This document shows positions 32,301-41,301 of a stretch of DNA of 46,708 nt, in pieces. The notes under the pieces were generated by a model, which ran no database searches, was not told where the DNA came from, and saw nothing but the letters and a program-made list of their open reading frames with translations. Both the position numbers and the translations under genes were made by a program. Positions within the stretch are counted from its first letter, which is position 1. Each line of letters starts with the position of its first letter. Origin of the DNA: Deltaproteobacteria bacterium RIFCSPHIGHO2_02_FULL_44_16 (GTDB lineage: Bacteria > UBA10199 > 2-02-FULL-44-16); the NCBI GenBank assembly GCA_001798185.1, contig MGRM01000010.1, positions 1-46,708 on the forward strand. The letters are read 5' to 3'.

Positions 32301-32583
32301 TGTTTTGCATGGATGAGAACCGCCCCCACGAATTATTGGGGGGCTGGTCGCGACCGAGGCGAGCGTCATCCTGAGCTTGTCGAAGGATGATCGCCGAGGA
32401 AGTGGTGGAGCCGTGAGGCGGAAACCAAATCTGCCGGGGGCGCAAAAATTTTGGCGTAGACAAATTTTCATTTGAAAATCTTGACTTTTTTTTTAAAAAA
32501 TTACCAAAGAAATCAAAGGCCAATACAATTTGAACGCCTTACCAAATCAAAAGACAAAGCTGGATATTATTGGGAGTATAAAA
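32300..32583. other. non-coding region at the island's left edge
   Basis: No credible gene lies between the tRNA-Arg terminator and the next start codon. The stretch holds one arm of the CATCCTGAG repeat (32365-32390) and the degenerate tRNA-Arg 3'-end copy at 32425-32469. Frames on the minus strand here are antisense to tRNA or repeat sequence and were not called. Confidence 0.6.
32425..32469 (+). repeat. tRNA-Arg 3'-end-like repeat R2
   Basis: AAATCTGCCGGGGGCGCAAAAA here matches GAATCCTGCCGGGCGCGCAAAGA at the tRNA-Arg 3' end (32243 onward) with few changes. It continues into ATTTTGGCGTAGACAAATTT, akin to the 30.9-kb inverted repeat. It marks the first scar of the island. Confidence 0.6.
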
Positions 32584-33603
32584 ATGAACCAGCAGAAATC
32601 CAAAAAAAGAAATCCATTAGTTGCTAGCCTGCTATGTCTAGTTGTTCCGGGCCTCGGTCAACTTTATAACGGCCAGTTGCATAAGGCCCTAATCTTCTTT
32701 GGATTAAAACTAATCATACTTATAAGTTTTGTGAGGGTTGTTAATGTTTTCACAATAGATATTGATTTTGATCGAGCCCTTCGTTTTATTTTGGTATATG
32801 TCGCTCTGGCGCTTACTTCAATGGTCGACGCCTTTTTACAAGCAAGGCGTATTCAGGAAATAGCTCTTAAGATCTATCAGAGGTGGTACGTTTATTTTGC
32901 CGTGTATATTATTAGTTTTTGTTTTATCAATTTTTACATTCTAAATAAATTTTCCCCTCCGTTAAAACAAGAAATGTTTGACCCAACATCGTGGGTTCGT
33001 AACCTGGAATCCTCTATTGCAGAAACTGAGCGATTTCATTCAGAATTGGAAGATGAATTAGAAATATTGGAGAAGTCAGCCAATGCAAAAGAAAGTCAGG
33101 GAAAATATTTAGATGCGATATCCGATTACAAGAAAATTATAGAGCTCGATGAAAAGATGTACGGAAAAAATGCTACAATTATTGCCCCCCTTCTTCAGAT
33201 AATCGCAGGACTTTATTATGATGCAGGAAAGTTTGATATGATCGATCCGTTCTATAATCGAGCTTTTGAAATCCAGAAAAGTGCGCGAGGCTTAGACGAC
33301 CCCAGGACAATGGGACTTATAAGAAAATGGTCCGATTACGGTTGGATGGCGGGAAAGCCTGATGAAGCATATTCACGTCTTCAGTGGGGAATGAAAGAGT
33401 ATGAGAAAGTCTTTGGTCCTACACATGAGCACATAGGTACTTTTCTTTATTGGATGGCGGAACTAAGAGAGTTTTACGAGGATAGTGCCAAAGCTGAATC
33501 ACTGTATCAGCAGGCACTTGAAATTTATAAAAAAACACTGGAACCCAAGGACAAAAAAATAACAGACGTTTATGAGAGCTTATCGCGTTTAAAAAAGAAA
33601 TAG
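32584..33603 (+). CDS. membrane protein with C-terminal TPR-like region
   Basis: A 339-aa protein starting at the ATG after GGGAG; an upstream TTG is possible. Residues 10-130 hold four hydrophobic segments. The first begins LVASLLCLVVPGLGQLYNGQ, a pattern shared by TM2/DUF5683-type small membrane domains. Residues about 165-339 are helical with TPR-like repeats (YLDAISDYKKIIELDEKMYG, AESLYQQALEIYKK). The tail may be cytosolic or periplasmic. It is the first gene of the island and is followed by repeat R3. Confidence 0.7.
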   Translation: MNQQKSKKRNPLVASLLCLVVPGLGQLYNGQLHKALIFFGLKLIILISFVRVVNVFTIDIDFDRALRFILVYVALALTSMVDAFLQARRIQEIALKIYQRWYVYFAVYIISFCFINFYILNKFSPPLKQEMFDPTSWVRNLESSIAETERFHSELEDELEILEKSANAKESQGKYLDAISDYKKIIELDEKMYGKNATIIAPLLQIIAGLYYDAGKFDMIDPFYNRAFEIQKSARGLDDPRTMGLIRKWSDYGWMAGKPDEAYSRLQWGMKEYEKVFGPTHEHIGTFLYWMAELREFYEDSAKAESLYQQALEIYKKTLEPKDKKITDVYESLSRLKKK

Positions 33604-33635
33604 AAAAGGCGATTCATCAGTGAATACCAACTTTG

Positions 33636-33696
33636 CTGCACGCAGTTCTAAAAACGTCCAGCCGGGGGCGAAAAAAATTTGCGGCAGCAAATTTTT
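33636..33696 (+). repeat. tRNA-Arg 3'-end-like repeat R3
   Basis: CTGCACGCAGTTCTAAAAACGT followed by CCAGCCGGGGGCGAAAAAAATTTG and GCGGCAGCAAATTTTT. The GTTCTAAA and CCGGGGGCG blocks correspond to the T-loop GTTCGAAT and acceptor CCGGGCGCG of tRNA-Arg. It begins about 32 bp after the preceding stop codon. Confidence 0.7.
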
Positions 33697-33795
33697 AAAC
33701 GACGAACGAAGAACGTCAACGAATTACGGAAGTTAAGTAGTTAAAGTTGGTTCGAATGCGCCAAATTGGTTCATGTTCTTTGGGAAGGGGAAAGT

Positions 33796-34131
33796 ATGGT
33801 CATGAACAGGGAGCAAGCTTTGGAAGGACTAATAGGATTTACAAAGCCAATTACCGATATTCGCAAGGATTTGCTGGCATTTCCTTGGGACTCTGAAAAA
33901 GAATTAGTGGTCTTGAGGGCCTCGCATTTGCGACAAATCTTACGAAGGTTTCTGGATGGAAACCTAAAAGCAGAAGATGTGGAAGAATGGGCGGATGCTA
34001 TTGAAGCAAGAGATGATATAGGTTTTGAAATTGATCTGCTGAAAGATTTTATTTTTGAATTCGCCAACGCCGCCTTAAATGGCTTGCTTGATCGAAATCG
34101 GGCAAGCGAGATACTTGAAAAAATTTCTTGA
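33796..34131 (+). CDS. small acidic hypothetical protein, immunity-like
   Basis: A 111-aa soluble acidic protein. The ATG has GGGAAGGGG upstream. It is predicted all-helical, with REQALEGLIGFTKPI, KELVVLRASHLRQILRRFL, AEDVEEWADAIEARDDIGFE and a closing helix. Small single-domain acidic proteins of this sort are common as orphan immunity proteins or neighbours of toxins, and I recall similar unnamed families, but I cannot name this one. It stands alone between repeats R3 and R4. Confidence 0.65.
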   Translation: MVMNREQALEGLIGFTKPITDIRKDLLAFPWDSEKELVVLRASHLRQILRRFLDGNLKAEDVEEWADAIEARDDIGFEIDLLKDFIFEFANAALNGLLDRNRASEILEKIS

Positions 34132-34177
34132 AATTGCCGCAAATCGAGATGAAAACAGTCAAGCAAGAGTTACATTT

Positions 34178-34216
34178 CAGCGCACGCAGTTCTAAAAGCG
34201 TTCAGCCAGGCGCGAA
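34178..34216 (+). repeat. tRNA-Arg 3'-end-like repeat R4
   Basis: CAGCGCACGCAGTTCTAAAAGC then GTTCAGCCAGGCGCGAAA. It shares CACGCAGTTCTAAAA with R3 and keeps GGCGCG as in the tRNA. It lies 46 bp after the preceding stop codon. Confidence 0.65.
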
Positions 34217-34304
34217 ATGTTTCGAGATAGATTGGGGGTGAGTTTTTCCGGAGAGGCCAACAAGAGTTAGAACTAAATTGAGGTTTGCCCTCCTCACCAA
34301 GCGC

Positions 34305-34994
34305 ATGAAAAAGAAACTTTACAATGATTCAGCGATTCAAATTTTCAAGGAAATGCTCGGTATTCCGATTCAGGCACTGCATTATAATGCTATAGAAGCA
34401 ATACTTTCTTTTCCGGATTTTTATATAAAACTTACCAATACGGACGACTTAGCATTATCGCAAAATCCAAGAGATGAAATTTGCTACACTGAAGTTCAAA
34501 AAATTGATGGGAAATACAATGAGACAATTTCAAACCAGCTGCAAATACCATGTTCAACCGTCACGGATATTTTGATTGCTGAAACGGTCCTTTATTTTAC
34601 AGATCATCAAACATTTAGCCTCTCGGGCAAGATTTTTAGACACGTACAATACTTTCTAAAAAAGCTATTTCACTGGGTTTGTTTCTCTTCAGATTCAATA
34701 GATCTCAAGCTTGAGAAAATTCTTGCGGGTACAATCGGTGGACATGAAGAGTGTGTTATCAATCCAATATCTAACCAACTGGATATGGTCGATATGCAGT
34801 ATGCAAACCATGTGGATGCGGGGATTGTCTTATTCTTTGAAGATAAATGTTTACCCTGTTTCTCCGCGCAGAATGGGTTCGGTTTTCCGAATAGTGGCAA
34901 GGGATCGCCCTACTTAACAAAAAATGAGCTGTTTACGGAATATCGAGAAGACTATAGATTTCGACGATTAGATGAAGCCGCGGTTCTCCTTTGA
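34305..34994 (+). CDS. hypothetical protein, 229 aa
   Basis: I do not recognise this protein. It starts at ATG 34305; a TTG at 34278 is an alternative and no clear Shine-Dalgarno is present. The sequence is mixed alpha/beta and soluble, with FSLSGKIFRHVQYFLKKLFHW near the middle and a Cys-containing strand (FFEDKCLPCFSAQNG). It is AT-rich compared with the housekeeping genes. It stands alone between repeats R4 and R5. Confidence 0.55.
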   Translation: MKKKLYNDSAIQIFKEMLGIPIQALHYNAIEAILSFPDFYIKLTNTDDLALSQNPRDEICYTEVQKIDGKYNETISNQLQIPCSTVTDILIAETVLYFTDHQTFSLSGKIFRHVQYFLKKLFHWVCFSSDSIDLKLEKILAGTIGGHEECVINPISNQLDMVDMQYANHVDAGIVLFFEDKCLPCFSAQNGFGFPNSGKGSPYLTKNELFTEYREDYRFRRLDEAAVLL

Positions 34995-35023
34995 TTTACT
35001 GATACACCGCATGTTTCATTTCG

Positions 35024-35073
35024 ATACACGCGGTTCTAAAATCGTCCAGCCGGGGGCGCAAAGAAAAATGGCC
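35024..35073 (+). repeat. tRNA-Arg 3'-end-like repeat R5
   Basis: CACGCGGTTCTAAAATCGT, then CCAGCCGGGGGCGCAAAG and AAAAATGG. The CCGGGnGCGCAAAGAAnAAnGG core follows the tRNA-Arg acceptor strand and the first bases of its terminator, so similarity extends past the tRNA end. It lies 29 bp after the preceding stop codon. Confidence 0.72.
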
Positions 35074-35120
35074 GACCGTAATGCTTACGAATTTGGTGAA
35101 GTCGGTGGAGGATTTAAGGA

Positions 35121-35516
35121 ATGAAAAGTAAATCATCGTTTATCCTTTCGGGATTATTTTTGTTGCTATCGGTTTTTTTAATTTTTAATATTTTTTCTTG
35201 TAAGGGAACGGCATCAAATTCTGAATTAAAACCTATAACAAGTGATCCTTATGTTTCATACGATGAAGCGGGAAGAGTGGCCGAAGAAGGGCAATATAAA
35301 AATGGTAAGCCGGACGGGTTATGGAAAATATATGATGGTGGAATTCTTTGGGCTGAAAAATCAATGAAAGAGGGCGTTGAGCATGAGGTTACAAAAATTT
35401 ATCATACAAACGGTACCCTTATGAAAGAAATACCTTACATGAATGGCGAAGTACGCGGCACTTATCGACAATACGATGAAAATGGTAAATTGCTTATGGA
35501 GAAGGTTTTTGAATAG
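35121..35516 (+). CDS. MORN-like (YwqK-type) lipoprotein
   Basis: A 131-aa protein. The leader with FNIFSC lipobox (Cys about 27) predicts an outer-membrane lipoprotein. The rest carries MORN-variant repeats: EEGQYKNGKPDGLWKIYDG, HTNGTLMKEIPYMNGEVRG and YDENGKLLMEK. These repeats occur in YwqK-type proteins, some annotated as toxin-neutralising. AAGGA lies before the ATG. It is the first gene of the long last segment of the island. Confidence 0.75.
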   Translation: MKSKSSFILSGLFLLLSVFLIFNIFSCKGTASNSELKPITSDPYVSYDEAGRVAEEGQYKNGKPDGLWKIYDGGILWAEKSMKEGVEHEVTKIYHTNGTLMKEIPYMNGEVRGTYRQYDENGKLLMEKVFE

Positions 35517-35567
35517 ATATAGCCTGGTTTTAGATTTCCCAGTCTGGGCCAGAATGAATTCGAAATC

Positions 35568-35966
35568 ATGATTGATTCACTTCTTAAAAATAAATTCGCA
35601 AACGATTTTTCCATTCATGAACATGGTTTTTGTAGCCTATCGTTAGAAGACGGCTATACCATATCGATTGAGACCTTGTGTCGCTTCATCAGCAATGATG
35701 GCAAGTTCATATCATCAAGTGATCACGGCCATCAATTTGGTCTGCCTGCGCCATTTAATGCGGCTCAAGCAATCAAAGAACAGATTCATAAAAAGAAGAT
35801 AATAAATATTGAAGTAAAGAACGACACCGGAGATTTGATTCTTTTTTTTGAAAACGGCCGCCTAGAAATCATTTGTTCTTCGTCGGGTTATGAATGTTAT
35901 CAACTTAACGGGCCTGATAATCTCATAATTGTCGGACGTGGAGGTCCAGCATCATTCGTTCCATAG
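35568..35966 (+). CDS. hypothetical protein, DUF6188/immunity-like
   Basis: A 132-aa beta-rich protein. The HQFGLPAPFNAAQAI segment and the later DLILFFENGRLEIICSSSGYECYQL strand hairpin recall DUF6188-type small proteins, often found among immunity genes. The match is from memory of the pattern, so the call is tentative. Its 3' end overlaps by 15 bp the convergent gene at 35952. Confidence 0.6.
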   Translation: MIDSLLKNKFANDFSIHEHGFCSLSLEDGYTISIETLCRFISNDGKFISSSDHGHQFGLPAPFNAAQAIKEQIHKKKIINIEVKNDTGDLILFFENGRLEIICSSSGYECYQLNGPDNLIIVGRGGPASFVP

Positions 35967-36431
35967 TTTCTCCGCTTTCAACGCCTGATGTAAACGCAAA
36001 CTCATTCCTTTTCCCATGCCGAGGACGTATTTTAAGTCCAAAAGGCTTTCCGATATTTGTTCCGACCTATTGCCTTTGGTCTCTGGTATGTGCGTGCGCA
36101 GATCCTTTGCAATGAGCTTCAGGCGATCCAGTAAAGCTTGCGCTTCTGGAATCAACAGAGCACGATTTTGACCTTTCATGGCGACCGAATAAGCCATGTC
36201 GAAGGATTTTTGGTTGATTTTGTCCAGTTCCAGAATCAACTTTTTTACTGCTGATTCTTTCCCAGTTTTCCGACAGGCGTTTTGTCGGGAGTGTTTTTGA
36301 TGGCTCATAGCTTTTCTTTCGGAGGAGGGATTGTTTGCCGAGGTTTTGTCCCGGACGTCCGGGACAACACTGACGGCGGCGAAATGGCTCAGCAACAAGA
36401 CAAAAATTGTAAGAGTTAATTTTTTCTTCAA
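35952..36431 (-). CDS. secreted helical hypothetical protein
   Basis: A 159-aa protein with a signal peptide (KKLTLTIFVLLLSHFAAVS), then a basic region (SHQKHSRQNACRK) and amphipathic helices (KLILELDKINQ, ALLDRLKLIAKDL, LHQALKAEKLW). It may form a small helical bundle in the periplasm. A palindrome TTGTCCCGGACGTCCGGGACAA lies inside the 5' part (about 36346-36367). The family is unknown. Confidence 0.55.
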   Translation of the reverse strand: MKKKLTLTIFVLLLSHFAAVSVVPDVRDKTSANNPSSERKAMSHQKHSRQNACRKTGKESAVKKLILELDKINQKSFDMAYSVAMKGQNRALLIPEAQALLDRLKLIAKDLRTHIPETKGNRSEQISESLLDLKYVLGMGKGMSLRLHQALKAEKLWNE

Positions 36432-36566
36432 GAGGAGACGTAATATAATGAACTTGGTCTCAATTGTCTCATAATTTTTACTTGACAGGGCGCAACCTTG
36501 ACATTCGTTCTTCAGACAGAGAGGCTAATAAAAATGAAAGGTTGGTCAGATAAAAGGGGCATAATT

Positions 36567-37349
36567 ATGTATGATTTTTTAAGGAAGGTTGCTTTTGGAA
36601 TATTCACTTTCTCCTGTATTTTGTTTGCACCGACCTTTCTTTATGCAGATTCACAAGTCCTGAGGGCCTGTGAGGTTACGGATCGACTCGCCTGGCGCGA
36701 TTACAGGTTCAATGTACTACGAAGGACGACCAGTAATAATTGGTACCGCTATGAAATCGAAACATGCAGGTTTTCGAAGTGTACGAAACATAGCTTTGAC
36801 GAAACAGTTGACAGGGATTCTCCTCGCTGGCCTGTGAGGCTCAACAATTTATTAATAGTCGGCAACGAAGTATGGTTAGGGAGCAGCATGGGAATTTATG
36901 TATTTGATGAAGAAAAGGGTTGGGCTAAACACAAGTTTTCCGGGAAGCTTCTTGATATTTCAAGCTTAACAAAGATTCAAGATGTGGTTGTAGCAACACG
37001 AGATGGAACCGCTGATGTTTGTGGGCTATATAGATGGAATGGGAAAGACAAAGCCTGGCGTAACATTCCAGAGTCAAGATGTAGTCCATCTGAAGGTAGT
37101 GCTGTTATTGGGCAAACGTTGTTTGTCCATGGTTCCTATTTATTAGTTGCTTATGATTCGAAAACATGGACTATCAGAGAAATTAAGCTGCCATTTACTG
37201 GTGAGGTAATAGACAGTATCTCTGCTGACGGTGACAAGCTGACAGTCATGACCCGGAAGGATAATTTTTTCAGGGGTTACACCTATCAAGACGTGAAAGG
37301 TGGATTGTGGAGTAAGCCGTTCAGTCCGAATACAGCTCAATGCCAATAG
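36567..37349 (+). CDS. secreted beta-propeller-like hypothetical protein
   Basis: A 260-aa protein starting at the ATG after AGGGGC; upstream ATG 36534 is possible. A signal peptide (IFTFSCILFAPTFLYA) leads into repeated beta strands with Trp and Gly turns (NEVWLGSSMGIYVFD, CGLYRWNGKDKAW, FVHGSYLLVAYDSKTW), resembling propeller blades. Four or more Cys suggest disulfides. Function is unknown. Confidence 0.6.
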   Translation: MYDFLRKVAFGIFTFSCILFAPTFLYADSQVLRACEVTDRLAWRDYRFNVLRRTTSNNWYRYEIETCRFSKCTKHSFDETVDRDSPRWPVRLNNLLIVGNEVWLGSSMGIYVFDEEKGWAKHKFSGKLLDISSLTKIQDVVVATRDGTADVCGLYRWNGKDKAWRNIPESRCSPSEGSAVIGQTLFVHGSYLLVAYDSKTWTIREIKLPFTGEVIDSISADGDKLTVMTRKDNFFRGYTYQDVKGGLWSKPFSPNTAQCQ

Positions 37350-37358
37350 AAAGCAGAT

Positions 37359-37378
37359 AGGGTCAAATCTTGGCCCTA
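37359..37378 (+). repeat. GGGTCAA-TTGGCCC hairpin (REP-like)
   Basis: AGGGTCAA-atc-TTGGCCCT is an 8-bp stem right after the preceding gene. A cousin lies at 46029-46056 (CATGGGGGCAA-gtc-TTGACCCCATG). It may act as terminator or as a REP of the GGGGTCAAG type. Confidence 0.5.
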
Positions 37379-37629
37379 AAAACGGAAAGAAGGGGCTGAT
37401 CGCTAGAGTACTAACCGCGTAGAGACTTTTTAGAGGTCTCTGGAGGGGAGTGGCAGGCCGCTTGAGGAGAAAAATAATGAGAGCTGTTAAAGAATTTCAA
37501 CTAAAAACGGGACATCATCTGAAAACACCTTTCCTCTTCTTTCTCTTTTTTGTTTTCAATATTGTCTGCTCCTGTTCAGGATGGGGAAAAGCGAATAAAA
37601 TAAGGTTGGGTATTCTTGAAGATGCAGTT

Positions 37630-39048
37630 GGCAGTGTGCTAAATCCAGTTGAAATTGGGTAGAAAAAGAACGGCTCCCCTGTGATAGGTTGCGATTTACA
37701 AGAAGGTAACCAACCACAAAAAAGGAGGAGCCGATGAAGCGAAAAGTAATTGCAATGAAGGGGAAAAGCAAGAAGGAAGTTCAGGAGGCGTTAAGAATGG
37801 CTGAAGAGATGGATGTTCGTGTGGAGTTGATTCAGGCGCTGATTCCGATCGGAATGGATGCGGTGAAGGATCTCTTGCATCAGGAAGTCCGGATGTTGGC
37901 TGGGAATTGGTATCAGAGAGATCGGTTGTTTCCCGGCGCTGTTCGATGGGGACGGCAGAGGAGTTCGGTTTATCTGGCCGATCAGAAAATTCCGGTGATT
38001 GCGCCCAGAGTCCGGGACCTTGTTGCCAATCAGGAGATTCCACTCAAAAGCCTGGAGCATTTACAGATTCCCCGCTCGATGGATGAGGGATTGTTTCTCA
38101 AGGTTTTAAAAGGATTGTCTTGTCGGGATTATCGGGAATGCGCGGAAGCGGTTCCGCAGGCTTTTGGATTATCTTCTTCGACCGTATCGCGCCGCTACAT
38201 CCGAGCCTCTGCGAAAAGGCTGAAAGAGTTTTTCAGTCGGCGGCTGGAGGGTTATGATTTTGTGGCGTTGGTACTGGACGGGAAACGATTTGCCGAAGAC
38301 GAGATGGTGATTTGCGTTGGGATCACGGCACAGGGAAAGAAAGTGATTTTGGGATTTGTGCAGACGGCCACTGAAAATGAAAAAGCCTGTTCTGATTTTT
38401 TGAGGGAGCTTGTTGGCCGAGGACTCCGATACGACGAGGGGATTTTGGCGATCATCGATGGATCGAAGGGACTCAGGAAATCGGTCGAGAGTGTGATGGG
38501 CGAGAGCGCCGTGATTCAGCGCTGTCAATGGCACAAGCGGGAAAACGTGGTGGCGTATCTCCCGAAGCAGGAGCAGGAGACCATGCGCCGAAAACTGCAA
38601 GCGGCTTATGAACAACCGACGTATGAATCTGCGAAGGGATCGTTGCTGAAAATCCGGGCCGAATTAAAGATGATGAATCTTTCTGCGGTCAAGAGTCTGG
38701 ACGAGGGTTTTGAGGAAACGCTGACGCTGCATCATTTGGGACTCTTCAAAGAATTGGGAACCAGTCTCAAGACCACGAACTTGATCGAATCGATCAATGC
38801 GGGACTGGGGCAAAAAACGGACAAAGTCGATTACTGGAAAAACTCGGAGCAGAAGCAGAGATGGGTGGCTTCCGCACTGCTCGACATCGAACCGAGACTC
38901 CGGAAGATTAAGGGATACAAACATCTTCCCCGTTTGAAAGAAATATTGAAAAACAGAATGGCAGAAAAAGAATTACAAAAAATAAGAAAGGCAGCCTGAT
39001 CAACATGAGAGCCGTTCAAACAATTTCAACTGAAAATGGGATTGACTC
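37630..39048 (+). mobile_element. IS256-family insertion sequence, 1419 bp
   Basis: It is flanked by 9-bp direct repeats GATGCAGTT (37621-37629, 39049-39057), the 8-9 bp duplication expected for IS256. Imperfect inverted ends share CAGTTGAAATTG and AACGGCTC (left 37646-37675, right 39009-39032). One transposase gene fills the element, so it may be active. Confidence 0.9.
37734..38999 (+). CDS. IS256-family (mutator type) transposase
   Basis: The 421-aa DDE transposase has an N-terminal DNA-binding part (RECAEAVPQAFGLSSSTVSRRYIR). Catalytic residues are in VLDGKRF (Asp), AIIDGSKGLRKS (Asp) and TTNLIESINAGL (Glu), and CQWHKRENV is the typical C/H motif between them. AGGAGG lies before the ATG. 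No frameshift or stop is present, so it is probably functional. Confidence 0.94.
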   Translation: MKRKVIAMKGKSKKEVQEALRMAEEMDVRVELIQALIPIGMDAVKDLLHQEVRMLAGNWYQRDRLFPGAVRWGRQRSSVYLADQKIPVIAPRVRDLVANQEIPLKSLEHLQIPRSMDEGLFLKVLKGLSCRDYRECAEAVPQAFGLSSSTVSRRYIRASAKRLKEFFSRRLEGYDFVALVLDGKRFAEDEMVICVGITAQGKKVILGFVQTATENEKACSDFLRELVGRGLRYDEGILAIIDGSKGLRKSVESVMGESAVIQRCQWHKRENVVAYLPKQEQETMRRKLQAAYEQPTYESAKGSLLKIRAELKMMNLSAVKSLDEGFEETLTLHHLGLFKELGTSLKTTNLIESINAGLGQKTDKVDYWKNSEQKQRWVASALLDIEPRLRKIKGYKHLPRLKEILKNRMAEKELQKIRKAA

Positions 39049-39875
39049 GATGCAGTTTTTTCAGATGCTGATACGAAACCTGTAGAATCTCGCCGCGAGT
39101 ATATACGGCCAATTTTTGAAAAAACAAGTGGCGCTTGGGCGCCGGCTTCATTAGTAACCAAACCCTCCCTATGGTTTATTGGATTCAATGGGAAAGAATT
39201 AGGGCAATTAAATACCACTCCTGCTGGTTCCTACTCCCGTATCGATGGGGTTTATGATTTCAATCTTCTGAAGGCAATCGATCTCTTGGAACAGATTCCT
39301 GTCATCAAGAATCCAAAAAAGGAATTTTCTTCATGGAGAGGTTTTTTTGTCAGCCGACCACTTGTAGCCGCATCTTCATCTCACTTCAAGGATCCCGAAG
39401 GTTGGAAAAGGATTAAAGTTTCTCAATTTACATTTTTGAAATCTTTCAAAACCGTTTTCCTCAAAACATTTCAAGGAGCTGTCGACTGCTATGTTCATGA
39501 CGTTGATGGCAATTCTATGATCCCTTGGAAGATAAAAGAATCGAATATTCAAATCTCTGAAGCGTTTCAATCGACAGATGGTCGATATTTTATTGAGGCT
39601 CAAACTGGTTCCCATGATTGTGTCCTGCACGACGACCCAGAGTCTTCTGTAAATGGACAATGGTTTTATATGGAGTCTGCGCATTCTTTTCAACACCTTA
39701 GGGGAGATATGAGCTTGGTGGATACAGGAGATTACGACAGCAACGAATTTTCAGAAGTGATTTTTCAAGTGCACGCGTACAATTACGACGGCTATGTTTT
39801 GTATACGAAGCGCTTTAAAGAAAAGGCAGAAATGGGGTGGGAGTACCATTGAGAATAGGGGTGTTTGGAAACCGG

Positions 39876-41228
39876 ATGCTCATCAGACTGTTTAATATTT
39901 TATTTTTGGCTTTTTATCTGGGCGTAAATTTTCTTTTTTTGCGTAGCCTCTATGTGCTTGTTTTCGGTATACCCCTCCTTGTATCGAGTCTGATCATCAT
40001 CATCAGTTTCTTTTCGTCCACCTTACAAAGGCCCATTCTATGGGCTCATGTTGTTTGGTGGGGTTTGACATCACTCTATGTGTTGTTGGTCTTCCCTGAT
40101 TTTAAATCAGTGATTTTTGACGGGACATTCTTCTTATTCCCCTATCTCGTCTCTCTTTTGTCGCTGGTTTTTCTTTTCTGGACCCAACCCAATAAGCTTA
40201 AAACCCCTATGAAGATTCTTGTGGTTGTTTTTCTTATGATACTTCCCGTCATTACCCTGACTTTTGGACGTAAAATAACCTATTTGTTCACTCGGATGAA
40301 CTACCTTAAAACGGATCTTGCGGCCCAGGAAAGGGAGGGAAAATGGTCCTTCCTCACACTGAGTACCGCCGACTTTGAATTGAGAAAGTGGCATCAGGGT
40401 AATTTTTCGAAGTCAATTCCTCTTGCCGTCGAAAAACATATTTGGAGCTCTTCATTTACTGCTGATTCCAATGGAGAGAAGATCGCTATCATCGGTCGAC
40501 ATAATGATAATACGGCCGCTGTCATTATTATCGATGGCACATCCGGGAACGTTCTTACTGAGTACCGTTTTTCGGAGGAAGGGATCTTATTTGGCTGTCC
40601 AAAATTTACTGCCAATGACGAATTAGTTTTCGTCAGGAGCAGATACTTGGGCGATGGAGAACTGATTCGGCTTAAAATTCCCTCAGAGAAATCTTCATCT
40701 CACGGTGTTCAAGCTGAACAGATTAAAATTCCAACAATGCTTCCAAGACCATCGATGAGCGAAGGAGACTGCCCTGCGATATCGAAGAATCAGTCATTAT
40801 TTGCGTGGGAAATACTCGGAGACGAAGATTTTGAGATCATTCTAGGGAAAAAGGACCGAGGCAATGCGGTTCAGATTCTTCGTCGAGGGATACCGAGCAA
40901 AGAAGGTGCCTCCTTAGATTATATAGGTTTCCCGACGCCGGGCGAAGAACACTTGATTCTTTTAGAAGGAGGACGAAGTGTTGAGCGGATTGAAGTGAGT
41001 ACGGGCATCAAATCAAAGATTCTTGAACTTCCCGGAAATTTTTTTCACGGTCACGATTTTTCTCCCAATGGCAAATGGTTTTTGGTCGAAGAAATAACTG
41101 GCAATTCTTGTATGAACAAATTCTTTGCTATCAACCTTGATGATGGAAGGATAGTTCGAGTGCCTATCTATGTGCCTTCTAAGTATTGTCCTGCGTATGG
41201 ATATTATATTCGTTGGATTTTCGAATAA
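39876..41228 (+). CDS. membrane protein with WD40-like propeller domain
   Basis: About 450 aa. Four N-terminal hydrophobic segments (about residues 4-135) are followed by a soluble domain from about 150 with repeated strands typical of TolB/WD40-like propellers (DSNGEKIAIIGRHND, DISP-like FSPNGKWFLVEE, FTANDELVFVRS). The soluble part is presumably periplasmic. A GTG at 39837 or TTG at 39849 overlapping the preceding stop are alternative starts. It is probably co-transcribed with the IS-split lipoprotein gene. Confidence 0.65.
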   Translation: MLIRLFNILFLAFYLGVNFLFLRSLYVLVFGIPLLVSSLIIIISFFSSTLQRPILWAHVVWWGLTSLYVLLVFPDFKSVIFDGTFFLFPYLVSLLSLVFLFWTQPNKLKTPMKILVVVFLMILPVITLTFGRKITYLFTRMNYLKTDLAAQEREGKWSFLTLSTADFELRKWHQGNFSKSIPLAVEKHIWSSSFTADSNGEKIAIIGRHNDNTAAVIIIDGTSGNVLTEYRFSEEGILFGCPKFTANDELVFVRSRYLGDGELIRLKIPSEKSSSHGVQAEQIKIPTMLPRPSMSEGDCPAISKNQSLFAWEILGDEDFEIILGKKDRGNAVQILRRGIPSKEGASLDYIGFPTPGEEHLILLEGGRSVERIEVSTGIKSKILELPGNFFHGHDFSPNGKWFLVEEITGNSCMNKFFAINLDDGRIVRVPIYVPSKYCPAYGYYIRWIFE

Positions 41229-41301
41229 CGAGGGAACGAGGTTGTTGAAGGCTAAAAGCGTTGTTGAAAATAGGGAAAATAACTTGATCTCAATTCGAGA
41301 T

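Larger units (their letters stand above)
37477..39852 (+). pseudogene. lipoprotein gene split by an IS256-family element
   Basis: The 5' part (37477-37629) encodes a leader with lipobox-like IVCSC and the mature start KIRLGILEDAV. The IS lies at 37630-39048 with GATGCAGTT on both sides. The 3' part resumes at 39049 as DAVFSDADTKPVESRR and runs to the TGA at 39852. Left and right are in the same frame. Removing the IS and one 9-bp copy (1428 bp, 476 codons) restores a frame of about 315 aa. The right part alone could be translated from internal starts such as 39286 but lacks the signal peptide. The family is unrecognised; GAFF-like repeats are not evident. Confidence 0.82.

Noticed and set aside
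32169-32523. Minus-strand reading frames of about 100 aa over tRNA-Arg and the region after it
   Set aside because: They are antisense to the tRNA, its terminator and repeats; the protein text (RQDSNLLPQA) is the usual false translation of a tRNA complement.
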